Source of the DNA: a virus
Length of the DNA stretch: 37,816 nt
IMG/VR virus record: IMGVR_UViG_3300030109_002799
Location: 1-37,816 of that record
Strand: one strand, 5' to 3'
Below the pieces are notes generated by a model, which did not search any database, was not told the origin of the DNA, and saw only the letters and a program-made list of their open reading frames with translations. The position numbers and the translations under genes were made by a program. Positions 8,634-19,900 of the stretch are shown here, in pieces. Position 1 is the first letter of the stretch. The number at the start of each line of letters is the position of its first letter.

Positions 8634-9836
8634 ATGGCTAAAACCAAAGAAGCAAAAGTAGCTGAAAAGACTACTGACAATAAAGTTGAAGGCTTAAAAA
8701 TAAAAGAAAAGCCAACAACTATGAAAAAACTTGGTAATCAAGAGAATACTATTAAAGTAGACTTAAACCAAGAAGAGAAACCTGTAGAAGAAACGCAGGT
8801 TGAAGAGCAACCAAAAGAAGAAAACAATAATGTTGTTGAAGAAGTTAAAGAAGAGGTTGAAGAGAAAGAGGTTGAAACAAAAGAAGAAAATAACGAAACA
8901 CCTGTTTTGGAAGAGGTTACCGAAGAAGCAACTGATGAGGTTGTTGAAGATAAAGTTGAAGAAGTTAAAGAAACAGTTGAAGAAGCTGTAGCTAAAGCTA
9001 AAGAAACAGGAAAGAAATTACCAGAAAATATTCAAAAGGTTGTAGACTTTATGGAAGAAACTGGTGGTGATCTTGAAGATTACGTAAAGTTAAATCAGGA
9101 TTACACAAAGCTTGATGATACGTCTATGTTACACGAGTATTATAGACAAACTAAACCACATTTAACGCAAGACGAAAGAAACTTTCTTGTACAAGATAGT
9201 TTTTCTTACGACGCTGAAGTTGATGAGGAGTTAGACATTAAGAGAAAGAAATTGGCTTTTAAGGAGCAAGTTGCCGCCGCAAGAAGTCATATGGATTCAA
9301 TTAAATCCACGTATTATAAAGAAATCAAAAGTGGTGTTAAGTTAACATCCGAGCAACAAAAAGCAGTTGATTTTTTTAGTAGATACAACAAAGAGACTGA
9401 AGAGTCTAAAAAAATAGCTGACAAGCAATCATCTACATTTTTAAATAAAACTAACCAAGTATTTAATGATTCTTTTAAAGGGTTTGAATATAAAGTTGGT
9501 GATAAAAAATATAGGTTTAATATAAACGACGTAAATAAAACAAAAGAAACTCAAAGCGACATTAATAATTTTGTTGGCAAATTTCTTGACAAGAAAACAC
9601 AACTAATGTCAGACGCTAACGGTTATCACAAGTCATTATTTACTGCTATGAATGCTGATGCTATTGCCGATCACTTTTATCAACAAGGTAAAGCTGACGC
9701 TATAAAAGATACTATGGCAAAAGCTAAAAACGTTGATATGTCATCAAGAGAAACAGGTTCTGTTGAAGTTGGTGGTACTAAATTTAAAGTGCTTGGTGAT
9801 AACGCTCAAGGTCTCAAATTTAAAATTAACAAATAA
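8634..9836 (+). CDS. Putative capsid scaffolding protein
   Basis: 400 aa between portal and major capsid, the usual scaffold position. Residues about 45-130 are a strongly acidic low-complexity region dominated by E and V (for example EEVKEEVEEKEVETKEENNE), which also looks like a long helix. The middle (about 170-260) is helical and charged, and the C-terminal part ends VEVGGTKFKVLGDNAQGLKF. Scaffolds assemble inside the prohead and leave or are degraded before packaging; acidic helical proteins with a short basic C-terminus that binds capsid protein are typical. The C-terminus here ends KFKINK. No protease motif is visible, so cleavage would need another enzyme. Assignment is by position and composition only. 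Confidence 0.65.
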   Translation: MAKTKEAKVAEKTTDNKVEGLKIKEKPTTMKKLGNQENTIKVDLNQEEKPVEETQVEEQPKEENNNVVEEVKEEVEEKEVETKEENNETPVLEEVTEEATDEVVEDKVEEVKETVEEAVAKAKETGKKLPENIQKVVDFMEETGGDLEDYVKLNQDYTKLDDTSMLHEYYRQTKPHLTQDERNFLVQDSFSYDAEVDEELDIKRKKLAFKEQVAAARSHMDSIKSTYYKEIKSGVKLTSEQQKAVDFFSRYNKETEESKKIADKQSSTFLNKTNQVFNDSFKGFEYKVGDKKYRFNINDVNKTKETQSDINNFVGKFLDKKTQLMSDANGYHKSLFTAMNADAIADHFYQQGKADAIKDTMAKAKNVDMSSRETGSVEVGGTKFKVLGDNAQGLKFKINK

Positions 9837-9855
9837 CAATTAAAATTTAAAAATT

Positions 9856-11304
9856 ATGGCAATGACTCAAGGTTTGTTTGGTGGTAGCGTAGGTAACTTA
9901 AATAGCGTACCGGCTCCAATTAAACAAACATTATCAACTAACTACATTGATTTCAGAGCATCTGGAACAGCAGGTTGGGCTCAACAGTATTTACCAGATT
10001 TAATGGAAGCTGAAGCAGAAGTTTTTGGAAACAGAACTATCTCAGGTTTCTTATCTCAAGTAGGTGCTGAAGAAGCTATGACTTCTGACCAGGTTGTTTG
10101 GTCTGAACAAGGTAGATTACACTTAAGGTACTCAGGTACTTTAAAAGGAACGTCTGGAAATATAATTGAAGGACTTCCATCTGGTCACGGAATTAGAGTA
10201 GGTGATTCAGTAATTGTAGCAAACTCTACAGCGAACACAACTGTAAAAGGTTATGTAACACACGTTGACGGATACGAAGGAGCTTCACAAATTGGTGGCG
10301 CTCAAGCAGTGGCAGCAACTGAAATAGTTGTTCAAGCGTACAAAACTGGAGCTAATCCATTTGGAACTAGTGATAGTAATGCGCTAGAAATCTTTGTTTA
10401 CGGTTCAGAGTTTGCAAAAGGGAAAAATGGTAGAGATGAGGTTATTAAACCTGAATTCAAATCTTTTTCTAACAAACCAGTAATCTTAAAAGAGAAGTAC
10501 GAAATCTCAGGATCTGACGCATCACAAATTGGATGGGTTGAAGTTTCTGGTGAAGACGGACAAAGTGGATACATGTGGTATTTAAAAGCACAAGGAGACA
10601 CTACATCAAGATTCGCTGACAACTGTGAAATGACGTTAGTAGAAGCTGAAAAAGCAACTAACACTACATTAACAGGAGCTAATATTGAAGGTACTGAAGG
10701 TTTATTAGCTGCTATTACAGACAGAGGTCTTGTAAATAGAGCTGCTTTAGACAAAGATGAGTTCGACACAATCTTAGGAGAATTTGATGGTCAAGGAGCT
10801 ATCGAAGAAAACATGTTATACCTAGACAGAACAGAATCATTAGTAATTGATGATATGTTAGCATCTCAAAACGGTGGAAACTCTGGTGCGGGTGCTGCTT
10901 ACGGTCTATTTAACAACTCTGAGGATATGGCACTTAACTTAGGTTTCACTGGATTTAGAAGAGGTTCTTATGACTTCTATAAGTCTGACTGGAAATATTT
11001 AAATGACTTCTCAACTAGAGGTCTTAAAAATATCCCTGCAGCTAACACTTCAAGGGTAAGAGGTGTTATCGTTCCTGCTGGTGTTTCATCTGTATATGAT
11101 GAAGGCATGGGTAGAAACATGAGGAGACCATTCTTACACGTAAGATACAGAGCTTCTCAGGCTGATGATAGAAAAATGAAAACTTGGGTAACAGGTTCAG
11201 TTGGTGGAAACATCACTTCTGATCTTGATGCAATGGAAGTACATTACCTATCAGAAAAATGTTTAGTAGTACAAGGAGCAAATAACTTCTGTTTATTAGA
11301 CTAA
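9856..11304 (+). CDS. Major capsid protein
   Basis: 482 aa, start MAMTQGLFGG after a TTTAAAAATT leader. It is placed directly after the putative scaffold and followed by a strong terminator, as expected for the most highly expressed structural gene. Codon use looks different from its neighbours: more C-ending codons (AAC, TTC, TAC) than the surrounding genes, consistent with high expression. Motifs such as VFGNRTISGFLSQVGAEEAM and DQVVWSEQGRLHLRYSGT are, as I recall, characteristic of capsid proteins of marine Bacteroidetes-type podoviruses. The fold is presumably HK97-like. A central insertion of about 100 residues (GYVTHVDGYEGASQIGGAQA onward) could be a surface domain. No prohead protease or obvious cleavage site is seen. 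Confidence 0.82.
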   Translation: MAMTQGLFGGSVGNLNSVPAPIKQTLSTNYIDFRASGTAGWAQQYLPDLMEAEAEVFGNRTISGFLSQVGAEEAMTSDQVVWSEQGRLHLRYSGTLKGTSGNIIEGLPSGHGIRVGDSVIVANSTANTTVKGYVTHVDGYEGASQIGGAQAVAATEIVVQAYKTGANPFGTSDSNALEIFVYGSEFAKGKNGRDEVIKPEFKSFSNKPVILKEKYEISGSDASQIGWVEVSGEDGQSGYMWYLKAQGDTTSRFADNCEMTLVEAEKATNTTLTGANIEGTEGLLAAITDRGLVNRAALDKDEFDTILGEFDGQGAIEENMLYLDRTESLVIDDMLASQNGGNSGAGAAYGLFNNSEDMALNLGFTGFRRGSYDFYKSDWKYLNDFSTRGLKNIPAANTSRVRGVIVPAGVSSVYDEGMGRNMRRPFLHVRYRASQADDRKMKTWVTGSVGGNITSDLDAMEVHYLSEKCLVVQGANNFCLLD

Positions 11305-11320
11305 TACTATTATTTAAAGA

Positions 11321-11352
11321 GTTAGGCGCTTAGGCGCCTAGCCCTTTATTTT
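11321..11352 (+). terminator. Strong rho-independent terminator after the capsid gene
   Basis: A perfect 7-bp GC-rich stem, TAGGCGC (11323-11329) with GCGCCTA (11334-11340), can be extended by a G-U and a G-C pair (11321-11322 with 11341-11342), with a TTAG loop. It is followed by CCTTTATTTTT. The hairpin is the most GC-rich short element in the area and sits 16 bases after the stop codon. Confidence 0.85.
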
Positions 11353-11376
11353 TAACTTATTTAATTATATTATATC

Positions 11377-12138
11377 ATGAAAAAAACAAAAGAAAAAGTA
11401 GCAATAGCTACAACCCCACAGTGGGAAATAAAAGATAGGAGATACCTTTTGAAAGATGGTTTATCACCTTTATCTTTTATGATGAAATCAAAAGGATTAT
11501 TTTATTTTGATGAAGAAAAAGGCTACGAAAGAGAGGTAGCTTACGCTGAAAATCAAAAGACGCCGTTTGTAGATGAGTTTAAAGGTCAAGCTAGATTAGC
11601 TCATATTATATTTAGAGATGGTGAGTTAGTAGTCCCTAAAAACAAAGTGACACTTCAAAGGTTTTTATCTATATATCATCCAGAAAAAGATACAACTTAC
11701 GAAGAGTTTAATCCAGTTAAAGAAGCTACTGAAGATTTAGTAGATATTGAAATGGAAATTAAAGCTTTAAATGCCGCAAAAGATTTAGATATAGATCACG
11801 CGGAAGCTATATTAAGAGTTGAGATTGGTAGTGAAGTAGCTAATATGTCTTCAAAAGAAATAAAAAGAGACATACTTATTATGGCAAAAAGTAATCCAGT
11901 ATTATTCTTAGAACTTGTCGCTGATGACAATGTTGAATTAAGAAACTTTGGTATTAAAGCTGTTGAAGCAAACATAATTAGTCTATCAAGCGATAACAGA
12001 AACTTTTTATGGGCTTCAAATCAAAGAAAGATTATGACTGTTCCTTATGATGAACATCCATATTCTGCTCTAGCAGCCTTTTTCAAAACTGATGAAGGTT
12101 TAGAGATTTATAAAAACATAGAAAAAAGATTAAAATAA
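11377..12138 (+). CDS. Structural-region protein of unknown function
   Basis: 253 aa, following the capsid terminator after an A/T-rich leader (TTTAATTATATTATATC). The N-terminus is basic (KKTKEKVAIA), then a compact beta-rich segment (TPQWEIKDRRYLLKDG, LSFMMKSKGLFYFDEEKGYE). The second half is helical (VDIEMEIKALNAAKDLDIDH, EIKRDILIMAKSNPVLFLEL). No membrane segment, catalytic motif or signal peptide. In head modules this slot often holds a head-completion or auxiliary capsid protein, but the length and composition do not point to a known family I can name. A hairpin without a U tract (12155-12178) lies between this gene and the next. Confidence 0.6.
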   Translation: MKKTKEKVAIATTPQWEIKDRRYLLKDGLSPLSFMMKSKGLFYFDEEKGYEREVAYAENQKTPFVDEFKGQARLAHIIFRDGELVVPKNKVTLQRFLSIYHPEKDTTYEEFNPVKEATEDLVDIEMEIKALNAAKDLDIDHAEAILRVEIGSEVANMSSKEIKRDILIMAKSNPVLFLELVADDNVELRNFGIKAVEANIISLSSDNRNFLWASNQRKIMTVPYDEHPYSALAAFFKTDEGLEIYKNIEKRLK

Positions 12139-12154
12139 TTAATCACTTTATAGA

Positions 12155-12178
12155 GTAGTCACTCTATTGGGTGACTAC
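12155..12178 (+). promoter_or_regulatory. Perfect 8-bp hairpin in the leader of the next gene
   Basis: GTAGTCAC (12155-12162) pairs with GTGACTAC (12171-12178) around an 8-base loop. No U tract follows (the sequence continues ACTATATAAAAAAG), so on the + strand it is not a classical terminator. It lies 20 bases upstream of the ATG at 12198 and could be an RNA processing or stability element, or a protein-binding operator. Confidence 0.45.
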
Positions 12179-12197
12179 ACTATATAAAAAAGAAATT

Positions 12198-12899
12198 ATG
12201 GCAGTAAATGTAGATACAGTATATCAAAGGGTATTATCAATAGCTAATAAAGAGCAAAGAGGTTACATAACACCTCAAGAGTTTAATCTATTAGCAAATC
12301 AAGCTCAACTAGAAATATTTGAGCAATATTTTTATGATTTAAATCAGTTTAGTAGATTACCAGGTAATGATACTAGACATGCTGATATGGTTACTACATT
12401 AGAAGAAAAAATTAGTTTGTTTGAAAAAACTGCAGATATAGTTGGCACAAGCACTATGACTTTACCAACTGATTTATACAAACTATCAACAATACTATAT
12501 AAAGGTGTTGAGGCAGAAAAAGTAACACAAAAAGATTTGTTGTATATTAAAAAATCACCTTTAACCCACCCAACAGCAGATCGTCCTATATTCATTAGAG
12601 ACAATGATTCAATTGAAGTTTATTATGATGGTACGTTTACAAAAACATCAACAACAGCTGACGTTGATGTTCATTATATTAAAAAACCAGTAACAGCTGA
12701 GTGGACTTATATATTAGGTACAAATAATGAAGCGTTATTTTTAGCGGACACCAAGGTAGATTTTGATTTACATGTATCAGAAGAAACTAACTTAGTTATT
12801 AAAATATTAGAATTAGCTGGTGTTGTAATAAAGCAACCTGATCTATATCAAATAGCTGATAAAGAAGAAATAGAAACTATACAACAAGAAAAACAATAA
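12198..12899 (+). CDS. Putative head-tail connector/adaptor protein
   Basis: 233 aa from the ATG at 12198. An in-frame GTG at 12171 lies inside the hairpin stem and is less likely, since the ATG at 12198 has the A/T-rich leader and ATGGC start seen elsewhere here. The N-terminal third is helical (NVDTVYQRVLSIANKEQRGY, PQEFNLLANQAQLEIFEQYF), a pattern common in adaptor proteins bound under the portal. The rest is beta-rich (SIEVYYDGTFTKTSTTADVD) with a terminal helix (DKEEIETIQQEKQ). It sits between the head genes and the tail nozzle and is followed after 4 bases by the next gene. The role is inferred from position and fold pattern, not from a matched family. Confidence 0.5.
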   Translation: MAVNVDTVYQRVLSIANKEQRGYITPQEFNLLANQAQLEIFEQYFYDLNQFSRLPGNDTRHADMVTTLEEKISLFEKTADIVGTSTMTLPTDLYKLSTILYKGVEAEKVTQKDLLYIKKSPLTHPTADRPIFIRDNDSIEVYYDGTFTKTSTTADVDVHYIKKPVTAEWTYILGTNNEALFLADTKVDFDLHVSEETNLVIKILELAGVVIKQPDLYQIADKEEIETIQQEKQ

Positions 12900-12903
12900 A
12901 TAG

Positions 12904-13992
12904 ATGGCTTTACAAAAATTAAATAACGAAGGGTATTATAAAGCAACGCAAACGTTTTTAGGCAATGGCAGTGTAGCCACATTTACACTGTTAACATCAA
13001 ACTTTGATCCATTACCGACAGAGGAAGGTCAATTCAATATTTATATTAACAATATTCTACAAGCTGCTTCTACATATAGTTATAACGCATCAACTGGCGT
13101 TATAACATTTACATCAGCACCAACATCAGGTGCTACAATAAGCGTTGAATTAAATGATTACGATAGAGCATACGGCACGTATCAAAATATTAAGCTTGAT
13201 GATATTATTAATAATTTTATAATATCATACGTTGGTGAAGATAAAATCATATCAAAAGCTAAAAGAACAGATGTTGCTTTTCACGCGCAAAGAGCTGTAC
13301 AAGAATTAAATTATGATACGCTAAGATCTGAAAAATCACAAGAAATAGAGGTTCCGCCTAACTTAACAATGGTTTTACCACACGATTACGTTAATTATAC
13401 TAAGGTATGCTGGATAGATACTAATGGAACAGAAAGAATAATGTATCCAATACAAGAGCTTAGTAATCCGACGGCTATACTGCAAGATAGTGATTATAAA
13501 TATATATTTGATTCAAGTAGCGAGTTAACAGAAGCTGAAAATTCTGAAACATGGAATAGATACAAAGATAAAGCGGATGATACTGATAATGATGATTCAA
13601 AAGATACTACAGTAGAGAGAGTAGCTACTGGTCAAAGATTTGGTTTAGATCCTGCTAAAACAAACATTAATGGTGGATTTTTTATTGATAACGATAGAGG
13701 TTTAATATATTTTTCATCAAACGTATCAACAGATGTTGTTACTTTACACTATATAAGTGATGGTGTAAGCACAAGTGATATTAAGATACACAAGTTTGCT
13801 GAAGAAGCTGTATATAAATATATAGCACACGCTATGTTAGCAACAAGGTCAAATACACCAGAATATTTAGTTGCAAGATTTAAAAAAGAAAGATTTGCAG
13901 AAATAAGAAAAGCTAAATTAAGATTAACTAATTTAAAATCTCAAGAGTTAGCTCAAGTAATGAGAGGTAAGTCAAAAGTTATTAAACACTAA
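12904..13992 (+). CDS. Putative tail/connector structural protein
   Basis: 362 aa, start MALQKLNNEGYY, 4 bases after the preceding stop. The N-terminal about 90 residues form a small beta domain typical of phage structural proteins (FLGNGSVATFTLLTSNFDPL, then YIN-NILQ and SATISVELN-like strands), similar in style to decoration or fibre-base domains. The middle holds a helical segment (RTDVAFHAQRAVQELNYDTL) followed by beta strands and a C-terminal helix rich in K/R (RFKKERFAEIRKAKLRLTNL). The RTDVAFHAQRAVQEL stretch is what I would expect in head-tail adaptors. No enzymatic motif. Position right before the nozzle gene favours a connector ring or tail-tube component. Confidence 0.5.
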   Translation: MALQKLNNEGYYKATQTFLGNGSVATFTLLTSNFDPLPTEEGQFNIYINNILQAASTYSYNASTGVITFTSAPTSGATISVELNDYDRAYGTYQNIKLDDIINNFIISYVGEDKIISKAKRTDVAFHAQRAVQELNYDTLRSEKSQEIEVPPNLTMVLPHDYVNYTKVCWIDTNGTERIMYPIQELSNPTAILQDSDYKYIFDSSSELTEAENSETWNRYKDKADDTDNDDSKDTTVERVATGQRFGLDPAKTNINGGFFIDNDRGLIYFSSNVSTDVVTLHYISDGVSTSDIKIHKFAEEAVYKYIAHAMLATRSNTPEYLVARFKKERFAEIRKAKLRLTNLKSQELAQVMRGKSKVIKH

Positions 13993-13997
13993 TACGT

Positions 13998-16900
13998 ATG
14001 CCAGAAATTAAAAGAGTATTTACGTCAGGTCGTATGAATAAAGACCTTGATGAAAGGTTGGTGCCTAACGGTGAATATAGAGATGCTTTAAATGTACAGC
14101 TAGCAACATCTGAAGGTTCAAACGTGGGTACACTGCAAAATGTCTTAGGTAATGAAAAAATTTCAAATATAAAAAGCGTATTAATATCTGGTATATCTGG
14201 AATAACAAGTTCTACAGAAATAAAAACAGTAGGTTCCGCTGTTGATGAAACAAACAATAAAGTATATTTTTTTATAACAGCTAATGATAGTGATAATTAT
14301 AGCGCTATTATAGAGTATGATCAAGATAATAATAGTGTATTACCTGTTATTGTAGACGTTGATTTAGAGGTATTAAACTTTAATAATGAGGCTTTTATTA
14401 CAGGTATAAATGTTTTTGACAGGTTTATATATTATACAGATAATGTAAAAGAGCCAAAACAAGTTGATATTGATAAATTTAAAAATGGAGCTAACACTAG
14501 CAACCCATATACTACCACAACACAGTATGACGGTAGAGATTTTAAAGAAGAAGATATAACTGTAATTAAAAAATCACCATTTAAAGCACCTCATATTACG
14601 CTACAAAGATCACTAAGAGATGGCCAAGTTGTAACAACGCACTACGATACAACACAAAAATTTAAACAAGCAAGTGAAGTGGATTTATCTTCCACAACGC
14701 AATTAGTGCCAGGCGATAAAGTTAGTATTAAATTTAACGGTAGACCAGATTACAGCGGTAATGATATTATTAAATTAACAGCAGGTGAACAAGATGAGCA
14801 CGTTATAAGAGTAAGGTTATTTAATGTATCTGCGCAAGCTGTTGATCATATCACTTTCAATACCAAAATAGTATCGATAACCGATGATATACTGGGTGAT
14901 TCTAACGGCATAACATGGCAGTGTATTTTAGAAGAGCCTGAGCCACTGTATGAGTTTAAATTTCCAAGATTTGCTTACAGGTGGAAATACGATAATAATC
15001 AATTTTCAGCATTATCACCATTTACAGACGTAGCATTTTTACCTGATGAAGTTGATGGTTTTAAATATGATTCTATAAAAGGTCATAACAAAGCAATGAC
15101 TAACAACGCTAGAAAAATAAAAATTAATAGCTTATTAACACCACCAAGTGATGTTGAAGAAGTTCAAATATTATATAAAGAGTCAAATAGTACTAATATA
15201 TATATACTATCAAAATTAACTAATGATGAAACATCTTTTGAAGTTACATCAGAACAAATACAAGGTTTATTAGATTCAAATCAAATTCTTAGAATATACG
15301 ACAACGTGCCGTTAAAAGCAAAGTCACAAGATGTGGTTGGTAATAGATTAGTTTACGGTAACTACACACAAAATTTTAATGTTCCACAAACTATAACAAT
15401 TGATTCTAATGTTTTTTCTAAAGAAATAAAAAGTCCTACACCGGCTCAATCATTAAAGTCACAAAGAAAGTATCAACTTGGTATTGTGTATGTAGATGAA
15501 TACGGAAGACAAACACCTGTGTTTACTAGCGATTCATCAAGTAAAGGTGACACGGTGGAGACATCAGAGGTAAAAGTTGATATATTTGGAGCTGAAACAG
15601 CAAATCAACTGCAAGTAAAAATTAATTCAACTCATCCTAGCTGGGCTAAGTATTTTAAATATTATGTTAAAGAAAATTCAAACGAATATTATAATTTAGC
15701 ATTAGACAGATATTATTATGGGGAAGATAACTTTTTATGGTTATCGTTTAACTCACCTGAAAGAAACAAAATAGAGATAGGTGATTATATTACATTAAAA
15801 AAAGCGCATGGTAAAGATATAGCGGCGGCAACTTTAGGTTTAGAGCCTGAAACACTAAAATATAAAATACTAGATATACAAACAATACCACCCACGTTTG
15901 TTAAAACAGAAAAGCAACTCTTTGGTTCTATAGAACATGTTATGTTTTCTACTGATGCTGATGGTTCATACGTGCCTGCTGAAGACATAAAGGTGTTTAG
16001 AATAGGTGGAGCTCATATACACCAAACAGCAAACATAGGTAATCTAAAAGATTTAGCAGGCGGTACTCAAGACGGTTTATATGTTAGAATATTTAATGAC
16101 AAGACTAGAGTCAGCACGAGAACATATGAAGTAGATAAAATAACGCTTATTGACAACATTGGTGGAAGTGGCGATGGAGCTTATGACAATGCTAACGATA
16201 GGTATGAGTTTTCATTAAAAGAACCTTTTGGTACTGACGCTAATTTTATTCCTTATTTAGCAACAGGATCATACTCTGCATTTGCAAGTGGTAATATTAC
16301 TGTTGAATTTTATCAATCAGTTGAAAAAGAAGAAAGGGATTTTGCTGGTAAGTTTTTTGTTAAAGTACAAAAAAATTCTAATTTAGAGTTTTCAAAGAAA
16401 ACAAACATTTCACAAAAAGATTTTGTTCAAGTTGCTCAAAAAAAATTAGTATTAATTGATGGTAGCGATTACTTAGCTGGCCGATCAAGTTGGGTTGTTA
16501 ACCAAGCTCAACGTAAAGCTAATTTTGGCTTAGATATTGGTGGTTTTAGATGGACAAAAAATGGCGGTACTGCTTTTATACAAACAAACGACTATACAAG
16601 CTTAAAGGGAAAAAGCGTTATATATATTAGACACTTTGATAGTCCTGATTTTTATCCAATAGCTGGTAGCGCTGGGGTTGCGTCCGCTAGAAGTGGTAAA
16701 TTATTACACGATAAACTAACTAGCTCTATAACAAAGTACCTACAGTTTAGCGACAACGATGATACAACGAGTGATGACACTGCGGCTGTTTACGAAATAA
16801 AAACAGTAAAGCACTTTGAAATATATAACTACTCAGGTGAAAACAAATATCGTAAGTTTTCTTCTAATAGAGGTTACATGTATGAGATTACACTTAAACA

Positions 16901-19900
16901 ACCTATAACTTGGGATCCAGTAACAGATGGTAGCATGGGTGTCAATAGCGCTGCTGGTGTTAGAATGCCAATAATATCTGATAGGTGGAACGACAACCAA
17001 ATATATTTAAATATACTAGAAGAAGATACATCTAACGAAGGTGAAAATGAAATTAATCCAGCAATATTTGAAACTGAACCAAAAGCACAAGACGTTGATT
17101 TAAACATATGGTATGAAGCAAGTTCAGCTTACCCTGTAACAGGTATACAAAATTATATACATGTTAATGACATTATAACGGGCTTTAGTTCCGTGCCCGC
17201 TGCCCAGAGAACCGTTACAGCTATAGGTATAGATGGTAATAACAATAGAATACAAGTTAGCGGTGCTTTTTCGGCAAGCGCGGATGATGTATTAACATTT
17301 ACAAATCCACAAAGTGGTGCAGCGGTAACAGCTACCGTAGCAAGTGTTGAAGCTGGAAACAAAGTAACATTAAATACAATTTTATCTAACCACAATCAAA
17401 CGCAAACGTTATCGTGGTTTAACTGCTTTGCTTTTGGTAACGGTGTTGAGTCTAATAGAATAAGAGATGATTTTAATGCTGTTGTGATAGATAAAGGAGC
17501 TAAAGTAAGTGCAGTATTATCAACGCCTTACGGCGAAGAAACATTAAAAAATGGTTTAATATATTCTGGTATATATAATTCTAATGCAAGTGTAAACGAG
17601 TTAAATCAATTCAACGCTGGTATAAAAATAACAAAAGATTTAAATCCAGAGTATGGATCTATACAAAAGCTACATACAAGAAACACAGACTTAATTGCCT
17701 TTTGTGAAGATAAAGTTATTAAAATATTAGCTAATAAAGATGCTTTATTTAACGCAGATGGTAATATAAATTTAACATCAACTAACAATGTTTTAGGTCA
17801 ATCAATACCTTTTGTTGGTGAATATGGTATTAGTAAAAATCCTGAAAGTTTTGCTAACCATGGTTATAGAGTTTATTTTGCAGATAAAAAACGTGGTGCT
17901 GTATTAAGGTTATCAATGGACGGTATAACAGAAATATCTGAAAAAGGTATGAGAGATTACTTTTTAGATAATACTAAAGCTGCGTCTTCTATAATAGGTA
18001 GTTACGATATAAGCACAGATTCATACAATATTACGCTAAATAATGATACTGTTAGTTTTACAGAACTTGTAAATGGCTGGGTTAGTAGAAAATCATTTAT
18101 ACCTGAAAGTGGTGTATCGTTAAATAATACTTATTACACATTTTATAATGGTGAAATATGGTCGCATACAAATGCATTAAGAAATAAATTTTACGATACC
18201 ACAAATAAATCTAGCGTTAACTTGATATTTAATGATGCACCATCATCAATAAAAAACTTTAAAACACTAAATTATGAGGGTAGTAAAGACTGGAAAGCAA
18301 CTGAAGTTACAACAGATCAACAATCAGGCAAAGTAACATATTTTAAAGATAAAGAAAATAAGTGGTTTAATTATATTAGAGGCACATCTACTAGCAAAGT
18401 AACAATTAACTTTGTAGATAACAATAATAGTAATTTTGAGGATGTTGAAGGTGTAGTGCTAAATAAAGCTGTAGATTCTACTGTTAATGACTCTGTAACT
18501 TTTACTGTTAAGCCAAAAAATGGTTTTAAAGTTATTGACACTTCTATTGCTTCAACCTTTGTATATCAAGGACCGGTAAGTAAAGTTACTAGCGTTACTA
18601 ACGTTACTAAAGTTAATGGTAATATACAATTTACAGTAAACTTAAGTGGTTTTACTATGCCATCGTCAGATGTCACTATAAACGTACCGTTTAATACTAG
18701 CAACACGCTTGTAGCTAAAACGTACAGTGTAAATGTAAATCGAGTAAACGTATTAACTAACGCCACGGGTTCTGTTAGTGGTGCGCTTACAACAAGTGGA
18801 TCTTATGGCACTACTGCTACGTTATTCACCAATACAATAACCCCTACTGCTAACAACACATTTTCAGTCCCACCAAGGGTTGATAGATCAGGCTTAGAAA
18901 GCCCTAGTAATTACGATATAACCAGAACAGGGCCAGACGGTAATGGTGCTTATGCTTTTGTTGTTAAATATAAATTTCCAAACAAAAATGTTTCTGGTGA
19001 TGTATTAACTTTTAATGCTACAGCAGGAAGTAGTATAATACAGACAACAAACAAAATATACAACGCTGTTATATTAAGTGACGGGGTTGAAGATGAATCA
19101 ACGCTTAACGCTGCTGGCGAAACTAGAACTGTAAGAATATACGGTGATGATGGCGCTCAAGTGTCTGTAAATGCATATAACAACGCTTCTTCTAGTACAA
19201 GTTTAATAGGTGGTGCTACTACTAAAACAATACAATCAGAAGGTTATGTTGACGTTAATATAGATTTTCCAGCTATTACGAATACAGCAAGAACATATTC
19301 AATTAAGTTACAAGAAATAAACTCTGGTGATTTTATCAACGAGTTTGATGCTTCACAAACAGGTGGTGATGGTATTGTTATATTTACATTAGATCAATAT
19401 GTAGATACAGTCGTAACTTTTGGTATTCATAATCCACCTGCGAACATGACCATAATAACAAGTGCGGATCCTTATTTTAGCACTTTTACATCTACTGGTC
19501 CTGGTAATACAGAAATAGATATACCATTAGATATATTGCTATCATTTAAGGTAACAGCAACGCAAGACATATCGTTAAAAGAATTTAATCCTTATTACCA
19601 ACACTTTACAAGAAAAGCAAATACAACAGCAACTACCACTGGTGGTTCTGTGACTAACACAACTTTCACTATAGCTAGTGCTAATGCTAACGTTTTACCA
19701 GGTATGGTTGTGACTGGAACTGGTATATCTGGTTATGTGTATGTGGAGTCAATATCAGGAACAACATTAGTATTATCAAAGTCAGTAACATTAAATAATG
19801 CAACTTTAACATTTAGTGGTGTTGATACAACAAAGCAGCAATTGGTATTAGAGGGTGGTAGCATTGTAAAATTTGGTAGATCTACTGTAACTATAGATAA

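Noticed and set aside
8800-8991. 63-aa Lys-rich frame within the scaffold gene
   Set aside because: It is a frame-shifted reading of the GAA/GTT-rich acidic repeat (E codons read as K), so it is compositional and not a real basic microprotein.
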